DNA of 7,780 bases from Flavobacteriaceae bacterium. GTDB taxonomy: Bacteria > Bacteroidota > Bacteroidia > Flavobacteriales > Flavobacteriaceae. Shown here one piece after another: positions 1-6,125 of this stretch. Under the pieces are notes generated by a model that was not told the origin of the DNA, did no database searches, and saw only the letters and a list, made by a program, of their open reading frames with translations. A program made the translations under genes and the position numbers. Within the stretch, counting starts at the first letter, position 1; each line of letters opens with the position of its first letter. Location: the NCBI GenBank assembly GCA_008081175.1, contig VMCW01000203.1, positions 1-7,780 on the forward strand. Reading direction: 5' to 3'.

Positions 1-713
1 CCCGGTTCAATTCGGTTCAGTATGTCTTCCAAACCGATGATGCGCTCCGGTTTGTTGGTGGAAGCGAAAAGTACCACGCGGCTATTTTGTGTGTTAAAAT
101 TGTTTTGTTTATGCAGAGTAATGATAGCACCAGCAGATGCATAATCGCCGTGCCGACGAGTTACTTCGTAGAACCCGTAGTTTACTTCAGTAATTGGCAA
201 TGAAATTTTCACTACTATTTCGTTTGGTTTAAGTGCCGTTTCATAAGTCCCTATGAAAAATTCATCTGCTTTGATAAAACGATCTTCAGTCTGACTGCGT
301 ATAACGACAGTCGCGTTTAATGCTATTAGCACTGCAGGCATTTCAGCTGCTGGATCTGCTAATGCCACGCTACCGCCTATTGTACCTCGGTTCCTAATCG
401 CGCTATGTGCAATAAACTCGATCACATGTGACAATAGTGGGATTTTTGAGTTTATAATGTCCGACTTTTCGATTTCGGTGTAGGTCACACCGGCCCCAAT
501 TTCGAGCGTGTTACCTTGTTCTTCAATCTTCTGAAGCTCGGATAATTTTGAAATATCAATTAGTGAGGATGGTTCGACTAGACGGAAGTTCATCATGGGA
601 ATAAGGCTCTGCCCACCACTCATGACTACAATGTCATCGTCTGCTTTTGAAACTAAACTGAGAGCTTCTTCCAAAGTATTTGGACGGACATAGTTGAAAT
701 CTGCTGCTTTCAT
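1..713 (-). CDS. CoxM-type FAD-binding subunit of a molybdenum hydroxylase (C-terminus outside window)
   Basis: The gene reads leftward from an ATG at 711-713 and is still open at base 1, giving 237 codons. It resembles the medium FAD subunit of the xanthine oxidase / CO dehydrogenase family, which passes electrons between the [2Fe-2S] subunit and FAD in a cytoplasmic three-subunit hydroxylase. Visible hallmarks are the FAD-binding SGGQSLIPMM (residues 32-41), IRNRGTIGGS (106-115) and DPAAEMPA (120-127), in the order and spacing usual for the family. Family members are roughly 280-290 residues, so about 50 are missing beyond the edge. The Shine-Dalgarno is weak. The large molybdopterin and small iron-sulphur subunits would be expected to the left. 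The substrate cannot be told from this subunit: CO, purines, nicotinate-like rings and aldehydes all use it. It is not specifically the CO dehydrogenase on this evidence. The gene is divergent from an OsmC-family gene. Confidence 0.9.
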   Translation of the reverse strand, partial: MKAADFNYVRPNTLEEALSLVSKADDDIVVMSGGQSLIPMMNFRLVEPSSLIDISKLSELQKIEEQGNTLEIGAGVTYTEIEKSDIINSKIPLLSHVIEFIAHSAIRNRGTIGGSVALADPAAEMPAVLIALNATVVIRSQTEDRFIKADEFFIGTYETALKPNEIVVKISLPITEVNYGFYEVTRRHGDYASAGAIITLHKQNNFNTQNSRVVLFASTNKPERIIGLEDILNRIEP

Positions 714-799
714 TTGCTTACATTTATTTATTTGACACACTTTAGTAATTATCGTTTTATAAATAAGGTCAAGAAAAATCGTAGAAAAGTGTTCATTTC
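714..799. promoter_or_regulatory. Divergent promoter region between the CoxM-type gene and osmC-like gene 1
   Basis: This 86-base AT-rich spacer separates two divergent genes. For the plus strand there is a perfect -35 TTGACA at 732-737, with TTTTAT (755-760, 17-base spacer) or TATAAA (758-763, 20-base spacer) as possible -10 boxes. For the minus strand TTGACC (772-767) is a possible -35 with only a poor -10. An inverted repeat, TTATTTAT (724-731) and ATAAATAA (759-766), brackets the plus-strand promoter. The -35 lies in TTATTTGACACA (728-739), which matches 11 of 12 bases with TTAATTGACACA (2951-2962) in the other divergent spacer. Promoter calls by eye in AT-rich DNA are uncertain. Confidence 0.5.
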
Positions 800-1261
800 G
801 TGAGAATTAAGATCAAACCAAACGTCCCACTTAAAATGGATGCCATCGCTCAAACACCAGCAAGGGTAAAGATAAGAGCACGCGACCTGCAGAGCATTGT
901 TGATGAACCGGTAGAGCGTGGTGGCTCAAACCTTGGATTCACACCAACTGAAACAATGTTGGGGGCGCTTATTGGATGTACGAATGTTATTGCCAACCGA
1001 CTGGCAAGTGAGATCGGGATCAGTCTGTCAGAAATGGAGATCTCTTTGACCGCTAATTTCAATCGTCTTGGTGCGATGTTGGTTGAAGAAATCGAGCAAC
1101 CTTTTTCTAACGTAATAATGAACATTTCGGTAACATCAGATGGAAATGTCGAACAGCTTGAATGGCTAAAGACAAGTTTGGCAAAATATTGTCCAGTAGC
1201 AAAGGTTTTAAGAAACAGTGGAATAAATATTCAAGAAATTTGGTCTGTTACGCAAATTTGA
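800..1261 (+). CDS. OsmC/Ohr-family protein (gene 1)
   Basis: This 153-residue cytoplasmic protein has the OsmC fold signature: a central GALIGCTNVIANRLA helix carrying Cys60 and a KYCPVAKVLRNSG segment carrying Cys131. In Ohr/OsmC enzymes these two cysteines reduce organic hydroperoxides. The preceding GGSNLGFTPTETML stretch is also typical. The start chosen is GTG at 800; its ribosome site is weak, and an in-frame ATG at 836 (residue 13) is an alternative. The stop is followed after 17 bases by the broken peroxiredoxin-like gene on the same strand, so the two probably formed one antioxidant operon. The gene is divergent from the Mo-hydroxylase FAD subunit, which suggests shared control. The sequence is not clearly Ohr rather than another OsmC subfamily, so the true substrate is uncertain. 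Confidence 0.85.
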   Translation: MRIKIKPNVPLKMDAIAQTPARVKIRARDLQSIVDEPVERGGSNLGFTPTETMLGALIGCTNVIANRLASEIGISLSEMEISLTANFNRLGAMLVEEIEQPFSNVIMNISVTSDGNVEQLEWLKTSLAKYCPVAKVLRNSGINIQEIWSVTQI

Positions 1262-1278
1262 AAAAATGGAGAGAATAA

Positions 1279-1802
1279 ATGCCAAATACATTAATGCCAG
1301 GCATTACTACACCAGAATTGCGTGAAAAAAGTTAGATGGTTCAATTTGGGACTTGAGCGTTTCTGAGCCACCAAGTTTCACGATGATTATTTTTTACTGA
1401 GGGTTTCACTGCCCCGTGTGCAAAAATTACCTTGAGAAAGCAAACACTTTGGTCGATCAGTTCAGGGAAAATGGTGTATCGTTGGTGGCAATTTCGATGG
1501 ACGATCATCAACGCGCACAAAAAGCAACTGCAGAATGCCGAGTGAGCAATCTCGAGATCTTATATGGTTTAGATGTAAAACTTGCAGAGAAATGGGGATT
1601 GTGGTTGACTAGTGCGATAAGACAAGGAGAGCCTGAAATCTCTTCTGAGCCAGGTTTGTTCTGGATCTTACTAGATCAGTCGCTGTATTTAATAGAAGTA
1701 TCCAACATGCCCTTTGCCCGCCCTGATTTGAAAATCTTAGTGGACAAATCTGTAGCTTTGAATAATGGTTATCCAGCTCGTGGATCCTTCATGAATTCAT
1801 AG
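1279..1802 (+). pseudogene. Peroxiredoxin-like (AhpC/TSA family) gene broken by a frameshift and a nonsense codon
   Basis: A good Shine-Dalgarno (GGAGAG, 1268-1273) precedes ATG 1279, which reads MPNTLMPGITTPELREKS and stops at 1333-1335. Adding one A to the A6 run at 1325-1330 restores the frame as EKKLDGSIWDLSVSEPP and onward. That frame then meets TGA at 1398-1400, immediately before GFHCPVCKNYL. Family members usually have arginine there (YRGLHCPVC), so CGA to TGA is the simplest explanation. The rest is intact to TAG 1800-1802: the CPVC thioredoxin-like active site, the GVSLVAISMDD strand, and a C-terminal NNGYPARG tail typical of the peroxiredoxin-like family. The repaired product is about 174 residues, near normal. 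A GTG at 1416 could restart translation, but only inside the active site, losing its first cysteine. Two independent lesions favour a real pseudogene, although the homopolymer slip alone could be a sequencing error. Confidence 0.88.
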
Positions 1803-1825
1803 TGAGATCGAACTAGTGATCTTAG

Positions 1826-2437
1826 TTAAGAAAGCTGAGCCAACATTCCCCTAATGCTTGATTCAATGATATCGAAGGTATCAGAGTAAACTCCGGAACC
1901 GTAGACATGTTTTCTGATACCATAGTAAATGAGTGATCCGTGTGTAACCCAGATGATCTCTTGCTCCCGATCCGTTAGCCTTAATTGTTGCGGCTTGTAA
2001 GCTTTTAAATATTGATCGCCAATTACTTGAATCACATTTTCTTGGACGAATTTTAAATATCGCTTATTGATTTCTATCCCCTTAAGCCCAGAAAAAAGAA
2101 ATATGCGCAACCATTTATCCTCGAATACTTTTGCGGTGTATTTTTGATAAAAAATATTTAATCTCTCTTCTAGCGACTTAGATTGATCTCGTAGTAGCTT
2201 GTCCCAATTTTCGTCCCACCGACCTATGTATACAGCTTCGTATACTTGATTTATCAGGTCATCTTTTGACGGAAAGTACCTGTACAAAAGGGGTTGTGTT
2301 ACGTTGAGTTTGGCAGCTAGTTGCCTCGTTGAACTATCAAAGCCCTCTTGAGAAAAGAATTCTATGGCTTTGTTAATAAATTGTGCCTTTCTTTCTTGTG
2401 GCGGCAACCGGAGTTTAATCTGTTTTTCGTCGGTCAT
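1826..2437 (-). CDS. TetR/AcrR-family transcriptional regulator
   Basis: This 203-residue protein has a TetR-type N-terminal DNA-binding domain: an initial helix RKAQFINKAIEFFSQEGFD (residues 16-34) and the helix-turn-helix STRQLAAKLNVTQPLLYRYF (36-55), followed by the common PSKDDLINQVYEAV. The remaining helical C-terminal part would bind ligand and form the dimer; it is too divergent to suggest a ligand. Its ATG (2437-2435) overlaps the TGA of the upstream OsmC-family gene by four bases (ATGA), so the two are translationally coupled. The transcript therefore probably starts in the 2920-3013 spacer, which also drives the cyclase gene. This supports autoregulation and control of the cyclase-GST pair. 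Its 3' end faces the peroxiredoxin pseudogene across a 23-base gap with no convincing terminator. Confidence 0.93.
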   Translation of the reverse strand: MTDEKQIKLRLPPQERKAQFINKAIEFFSQEGFDSSTRQLAAKLNVTQPLLYRYFPSKDDLINQVYEAVYIGRWDENWDKLLRDQSKSLEERLNIFYQKYTAKVFEDKWLRIFLFSGLKGIEINKRYLKFVQENVIQVIGDQYLKAYKPQQLRLTDREQEIIWVTHGSLIYYGIRKHVYGSGVYSDTFDIIESSIRGMLAQLS

Positions 2438-2919
2438 ATTTCGATGCTTTCACCATTGTGAACAACATAGTGTTTGATTGGAAAATCTTTTGATAAACTT
2501 TGCTCGATAAAACAACCCAACTTTGCTGCAGTTATCAGTTCAATTATCCTTTCTTGGTCATTGCTGCTTTCAATATGGATTATTATTTCGAATTCGATAG
2601 GTTGTGTTTCGTATACATTGGATGGTGTAGTTTCGCCTTGCCAGTGAAATTTTGAAGAAAGTTGCAAACCGTCTAACGATAATCTCATGCGTTTGGCGAA
2701 TGCGCGAATTTGTGTCATTAAACATCCACATAATGCAGCAGCAAATAACGCTAATGGAGGAGGTGCAGTACCGTCGCCACCGTGAAATGCACCTTCATCG
2801 GTTGCGAGGCTAAAAGTCTCTTGCATTCTTGGCCATGATACTTCGATGTCATTACGCATCTTGCCGACTGCCACAGCATTCGCCTCGAAAATAATTTCAA
2901 ACGTTTGATTATCGGCCAT
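2434..2919 (-). CDS. OsmC-family protein (gene 2)
   Basis: A 161-residue OsmC-fold protein. The central helix reads PPPLALFAAALCGCLMTQIRAF, with Cys64 and Cys66, and the second cysteine position is Cys136 in LGCFIEQSL. The FHGGDGTAPPP segment before the helix is typical of the family. The CxC pair at 64-66 is unusual beside the single cysteine of gene 1, and either residue could be the reactive one. The start is ATG 2919-2917, backed by a GGAAAGGA ribosome site about six bases upstream. The two OsmC proteins in this window are only distantly similar, so they are unlikely to be a recent duplication. The gene overlaps the TetR gene and diverges from the cyclase. It could reduce organic hydroperoxides or bind a reactive intermediate; the sequence cannot decide this. 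Confidence 0.87.
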   Translation of the reverse strand: MADNQTFEIIFEANAVAVGKMRNDIEVSWPRMQETFSLATDEGAFHGGDGTAPPPLALFAAALCGCLMTQIRAFAKRMRLSLDGLQLSSKFHWQGETTPSNVYETQPIEFEIIIHIESSNDQERIIELITAAKLGCFIEQSLSKDFPIKHYVVHNGESIEI

Positions 2920-2950
2920 TTTTTTCCTTTCCGCAATTTAAGCTGGATTA

Positions 2951-2988
2951 TTAATTGACACAAAGATCATATCTATTGATAGTTTGAT
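2951..2988. promoter_or_regulatory. Overlapping divergent promoters with a dyad, candidate TetR operator
   Basis: Plus strand: TTGACA (2955-2960), 17-base spacer, GATAGT (2978-2983), well placed for the cyclase start at 3014. Minus strand: a TATGAT -10 (2971-2966) for the OsmC-TetR pair, with no good -35. Between and over both -10 boxes is a near-symmetric element: ATCA (2966-2969), CTATTGATAG (2973-2982), TGAT (2985-2988). The core is a 4-2-4 inverted repeat, and the outer arms are complementary but off-centre by one base. A repressor bound here would block both transcripts. That the neighbouring TetR binds it is inference. Confidence 0.5.
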
Positions 2989-3000
2989 AAATAGCACATT

Positions 3001-3007
3001 GAAAGGA
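3001..3007 (+). promoter_or_regulatory. Ribosome binding site deciding the cyclase start
   Basis: GAAAGGA ends six bases before ATG 3014. An upstream in-frame TTG at 2984 would add ten residues, but it lies within or next to the -10 box and has no ribosome site, so ATG 3014 is preferred. Confidence 0.7.
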
Positions 3008-3013
3008 CTTTTT

Positions 3014-3970
3014 ATGCAGAAGTTTAATCGCGAACACATAAGAGCGACAGCAAAAGAGCTATCTAATTGGGGTCGTTGGGGAGACGATGATCAAATTGGA
3101 ACTTTAAATAACATCTCTCCGGCAGACATCGTAGGTGCGGCGCAACTGATTAATAAAGGGAAAACATTTGCTCTTGGACTGGACCTAAAGCAAAAGATTC
3201 AGTCAGGACTATTTGGTGGGAGATGGAATATGATCCATCAAATGCTCGCAACCGGAACAGACGCCGTGACTGGAGAACAAGATGGTGATGGTTCAGCGTA
3301 TCTCCGGTATGCAGACGATGCGATAAATCTGCCATGCCAAGGTTCTACTCAGTGGGATGCTTTGTGCCACATATTTCTGGATGACAAAATGTACAACGGA
3401 TATTCAGCTACGGAAGTAACTGTGAACGGTGCTAAAAAACTTGGGATCGAGCATGTTCGTGACAAAATGGTAGGTAGAGGCGTTCTATTAGATATAGCTC
3501 GGATGAAGGGAGTTGAATATCTCGAGGACGGCTATGCAATTTCAAACGAGGATTTGGATTCTTGCGCCGAACATCAAGGTATAAGTGTTGGGAAGGGTGA
3601 TTTTGTAATTATTAGAACTGGCCAACAAGAAAAATGTATACGGAACGAAGACTGGACGGGATATGCAGGAGGTGATGCTCCGGGATTATCATTCAGCACT
3701 GCTCATTGGCTGCGAGAAAAAGATGTTGCAGCAATTTGTTCAGATACTTGGGGGTGTGAAGTACGGCCAAATGAGACAAATGAAGCGAACCAGCCCTGGC
3801 ACTGGGTCGTAATTCCGGCAATGGGTATTTCCATGGGAGAAATCTTTTATCTGAAAGAGTTGGCTGAAGATTGCGCTGCTGATGGAATTTATGAATTTTT
3901 CTTCTGCGCTCCTCCGCTACATATACCTGGCGCTGCTGGTTCACCCATCAATCCTCTTGCAATAAAATGA
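3014..3970 (+). CDS. Cyclase-family (kynurenine formamidase-like) metal-dependent hydrolase
   Basis: A 318-residue protein of the cyclase / kynurenine formamidase-like superfamily, which uses bound metal to hydrolyse amides or lactams or act on cyclic intermediates. Supporting marks are the N-terminal NWGRWGDDDQIGTLNNI (residues 18-34), the metal-site motif STQWDALCHIF (111-121) with Asp115 and His119, KGDFVIIRTG (194-203), and the conserved tail PLHIPGAAGSPINPLA (301-316). The motif is the QWDxLxH variant rather than the textbook HxGTHxDxPxH of KynB. That variant belongs to a longer subfamily of about 320 residues whose substrates are mostly unknown, so calling it kynurenine formamidase would be unjustified. 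No signal peptide is visible. Its TGA overlaps the ATG of the GST gene (ATGA), implying coupled translation and a shared pathway. It is likely transcribed from the promoter at 2955-2983. Confidence 0.88.
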   Translation: MQKFNREHIRATAKELSNWGRWGDDDQIGTLNNISPADIVGAAQLINKGKTFALGLDLKQKIQSGLFGGRWNMIHQMLATGTDAVTGEQDGDGSAYLRYADDAINLPCQGSTQWDALCHIFLDDKMYNGYSATEVTVNGAKKLGIEHVRDKMVGRGVLLDIARMKGVEYLEDGYAISNEDLDSCAEHQGISVGKGDFVIIRTGQQEKCIRNEDWTGYAGGDAPGLSFSTAHWLREKDVAAICSDTWGCEVRPNETNEANQPWHWVVIPAMGISMGEIFYLKELAEDCAADGIYEFFFCAPPLHIPGAAGSPINPLAIK

Positions 3971-4590
3971 TAAAATTGTGGGGTCGAATGAGCTCTGTTA
4001 ATGTTCAAAAAGTCACCTGGTCGTTGCTAGAGCTAAATTTGGACTATCAGCAAGTCGTGGTCGGTGGGATCTATGGCGGAACCGATAGCATAGAGTATTT
4101 GAAACTTAACCCGACAGGAAAAGTCCCCACGATTCAGGATAACGAATTGAATATTTGGGAGAGCCACACGATATTGCGTTACCTTTGGTCCAAATATGGT
4201 GAAATCGCCACAGGTTCCCAGGAATGGTATGTTGGGGACCAATGGATGGATTTTACAAATGTTAATGTGATGCCGCATTTCATTCAGTTATTCTGGCAAG
4301 AAGTGCGTTTACCCAGAGTTCAAAGGGATCCGACAAAAGCTTCGTTTCATAAAGCAGAACTGGAAAAAGCTTTTCTTTTTGTTGAACAGAGGCTGCAAAA
4401 TAATCAATGGCTGAACGGTAAAAGTTTTGGACCCGCCGATATTGCGCTTGGATCATTAATGGAGCGCACTGCCGACTTGACAGACATTTTAATTAAATTT
4501 GAACACCTTCACTCATGGGTAAATAATCTTCGATCACGAAGACCGTACGTTCAAACAATCATGACAGATTATGATGAATTGCGTGGGTAA
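3967..4590 (+). CDS. Glutathione S-transferase family protein
   Basis: A 207-residue two-domain GST. The N-terminal thioredoxin-like domain (about 1-80) has LWGRMSSVNVQKVTW, with Ser9/Ser10 as candidate glutathione-activating residues. It also has LNPTGKVPTIQD (48-59) with the cis-proline Pro54 and the glutathione-binding WESHTILRYL (64-73) with Glu65-Ser66. The helical C-terminal domain holds NQWLNGKSFGPADIALGSLM (146-165), the conserved N-capping region. Such enzymes conjugate glutathione to electrophiles, or catalyse isomerisation or dehalogenation in aromatic catabolism. The start overlaps the cyclase stop as ATGA, so the two are co-translated. A role in processing the cyclase product or removing a reactive intermediate is inference. 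The last 22 bases overlap the convergent FAD hydroxylase gene. Confidence 0.93.
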   Translation: MIKLWGRMSSVNVQKVTWSLLELNLDYQQVVVGGIYGGTDSIEYLKLNPTGKVPTIQDNELNIWESHTILRYLWSKYGEIATGSQEWYVGDQWMDFTNVNVMPHFIQLFWQEVRLPRVQRDPTKASFHKAELEKAFLFVEQRLQNNQWLNGKSFGPADIALGSLMERTADLTDILIKFEHLHSWVNNLRSRRPYVQTIMTDYDELRG

Positions 4591-5777
4591 TAATCAGAAA
4601 TTTTATCGATAGCGAATTCATAATCTGCGGTGTTTTCAACTATGTATGAAATTTCTTCGCTTTTTAATTCATTGTTCAAAGAGTGTTGGTCTTTTTGAAT
4701 GAACGATCCTAGGTGCCGAGAAGCGTTTACAATTTGATCAGCAAACCTGTGCTGCTGAATGCTGTAGTCGGATAACGCTTCTTCTATATTCGATATTTTT
4801 TCCAACTTGTTGTGTAACGCGACGCAGTCTAACAGCGCTTTAGTCACTCCCATTCCAACATGTGGTCTAGCAACTGCGGCGGCGTCTCCAACCAAAACTA
4901 CTCTTCCTGTGCTGAAGCGATCTGTCAAAATGTCGTAAACTGGTGATACAAACGGTGCCTTTGATTTGCTGATTAAATTGCTAAAAAAATGTGGTAATTC
5001 AGTACTGGCGCTTTCAAGCATTTCAGCTATCAAGTTTGAATTAGTGCGGTTTGGAGGAACAGAGAAATCGTGCTTTTTACCGTATTTATCGACCAAGAAG
5101 CGATCTAACTCATCTTGATCAATTGCTTTGTACCAAACAAGATTATATCGCTCGCTTTGCATGTTATTGCGTTGAATTGGATACCCCAATATCTGCTGGT
5201 TGCTATCCATGTAAAATGTGAATTGTTTTTTTCTTATGTCCGATACGTCTTCCAGGTTGCTCACTGCCCTCCAAACGATATAACCTGCGTATTCAGGCTG
5301 GTTAGCATGTGTTATGTAATTTCGAACTCGCGAACGGATACCATCTGCACCGATGATCAAGTCTGACTCAATGTTTTCAGTATCATTTAATACTGCTCTT
5401 ATGTGGTTTGATTGGGTTGTGACGTCGTTTAAGGTCTTTCCCAAATGATAATGTTCACGGGGGAACTTGTCTAGAAGTGCCGAATAAATGTTATTCCAGC
5501 TAACTACGAGTTGAGGGTATTCGAAATAACGGTTTGTTTCGTTATCTCTGCTAACGTAAACTCTTTTTTCGACCCATGTTCCTAACTCGGGCATATTTAT
5601 TCCAAGTTTGGAAAAAGTCTTAATCATTTTGGGGTGACATACTATACCCGCACCTCTATCGGAAAGTTGGCGGGAGGACTGTTCAAAAACGTTTACTTTC
5701 CAACCTGATCGAAAAAGTAAGTTAGCGATAATTAAACCGCTGATAGAGCCACCAACAATTGACGCGGTTTTAGTCAT
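4569..5777 (-). CDS. FAD-dependent aromatic/heteroaromatic monooxygenase (2,6-dihydroxypyridine hydroxylase-like)
   Basis: A 402-residue single-component flavoprotein hydroxylase of the PHBH type. It shows the dinucleotide-binding IVGGSISGLIIANLL (residues 7-21) ending in acidic Glu32, the DG motif DLIIGADGIRSRVR (139-152), and the GD motif GRVVLVGDAAAVARPHVGMG (291-310) that contacts FAD. GGSISG in place of GxGxxG and the ARPH after GDAA are reminiscent of the 2,6-dihydroxypyridine 3-hydroxylase subfamily. Length fits. These enzymes use NAD(P)H and O2 to hydroxylate an activated ring. The ATG at 5777-5775 has a GAGG ribosome site five bases upstream. It is transcribed alone, convergent with the cyclase-GST pair. 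A perfect AACGTACGTT palindrome lies 23-32 bases before the start codon, and a TATAAA near 5851-5846 may be its -10. The exact substrate is unknown. Confidence 0.9.
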   Translation of the reverse strand: MTKTASIVGGSISGLIIANLLFRSGWKVNVFEQSSRQLSDRGAGIVCHPKMIKTFSKLGINMPELGTWVEKRVYVSRDNETNRYFEYPQLVVSWNNIYSALLDKFPREHYHLGKTLNDVTTQSNHIRAVLNDTENIESDLIIGADGIRSRVRNYITHANQPEYAGYIVWRAVSNLEDVSDIRKKQFTFYMDSNQQILGYPIQRNNMQSERYNLVWYKAIDQDELDRFLVDKYGKKHDFSVPPNRTNSNLIAEMLESASTELPHFFSNLISKSKAPFVSPVYDILTDRFSTGRVVLVGDAAAVARPHVGMGVTKALLDCVALHNKLEKISNIEEALSDYSIQQHRFADQIVNASRHLGSFIQKDQHSLNNELKSEEISYIVENTADYEFAIDKISDYYPRNSS

Positions 5778-5799
5778 ATACGCCTCACAACAGAGTACG

Positions 5800-5809
5800 A
5801 ACGTACGTT
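5800..5809. promoter_or_regulatory. Perfect 10-base palindrome upstream of the FAD hydroxylase
   Basis: AACGTACGTT reads the same on both strands. It sits between the putative -10 (TATAAA, minus strand 5851-5846) and the hydroxylase start at 5777, where a bound repressor would block transcription. It resembles the symmetric cores of many TetR- or MarR-type operators. It does not match the dyad at 2966-2988, so the TetR gene in this window is not obviously its partner. Confidence 0.35.
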
Positions 5810-6019
5810 TAAGGGATCATGCAAACTACAATTAACAATTAAGTTTTTATACCTACATTACAAGTCAACTTTTAAGAGTGTTATGAATTCTAAATGGCCA
5901 ATAATGTTTTAGCGTAAACAAGGATCAAGGTTTAAAATCGTTCTATACAGAGAGAACCTCACGTATTAAAATTGGTCTGAGAATTCGAAAATGATAGAGC
6001 TCGGCAATAAATTGTAGCA

Positions 6020-6120
6020 ATGATCGCAGAAGAGATTAAGAGATTCTCGAAATCAATACCGAACTAATAAATGAATTCCAGGATTTAGCAGAGCGGAACT
6101 TGAATTTATGGAATAGTTAG
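6020..6120 (+). pseudogene. Possible 3' remnant of an unrecognised gene
   Basis: Plus-strand reading from ATG 6020 gives MIAEEIKRFSKSIPN and a stop at 6065-6067. Shifting frame near 6064 continues as LINEFQDLAERNLNLWNS to TAG 6118-6120. Joined, this looks like an amphipathic helical C-terminus, with charged and leucine positions alternating as in coding sequence. The residue pattern is loosely phasin-like, but I cannot assign a family. There is no ribosome site for the first part. It may be chance. Confidence 0.25.
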
Positions 6121-6125
6121 AAGGG
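6121..6125 (+). promoter_or_regulatory. Ribosome binding site supporting a TTG start
   Basis: AAGGG ends six bases before TTG 6132. An in-frame TAA at 6126-6128 rules out any earlier start, and the next ATG (6159) lacks such a site, so TTG 6132 is the best start for the small membrane protein. Confidence 0.6.

Noticed and set aside
1416..1802. The GTG at 1416 as the true start of an intact 128-residue protein
   Set aside because: It begins inside the CPVC active site, has no ribosome site, and conserved family sequence continues upstream across the stop and frameshift, so this is the tail of a broken gene.
1805..1822. AGATC...GATCT inverted repeat between the convergent pseudogene and TetR gene
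   Set aside because: The stem is only five AT-rich base pairs with no T-run on either side, too weak to call a terminator.
2984..3013. TTG 2984 as the cyclase start
   Set aside because: It touches the predicted -10 box and lacks a ribosome site; ATG 3014 has GAAAGGA at the right distance.
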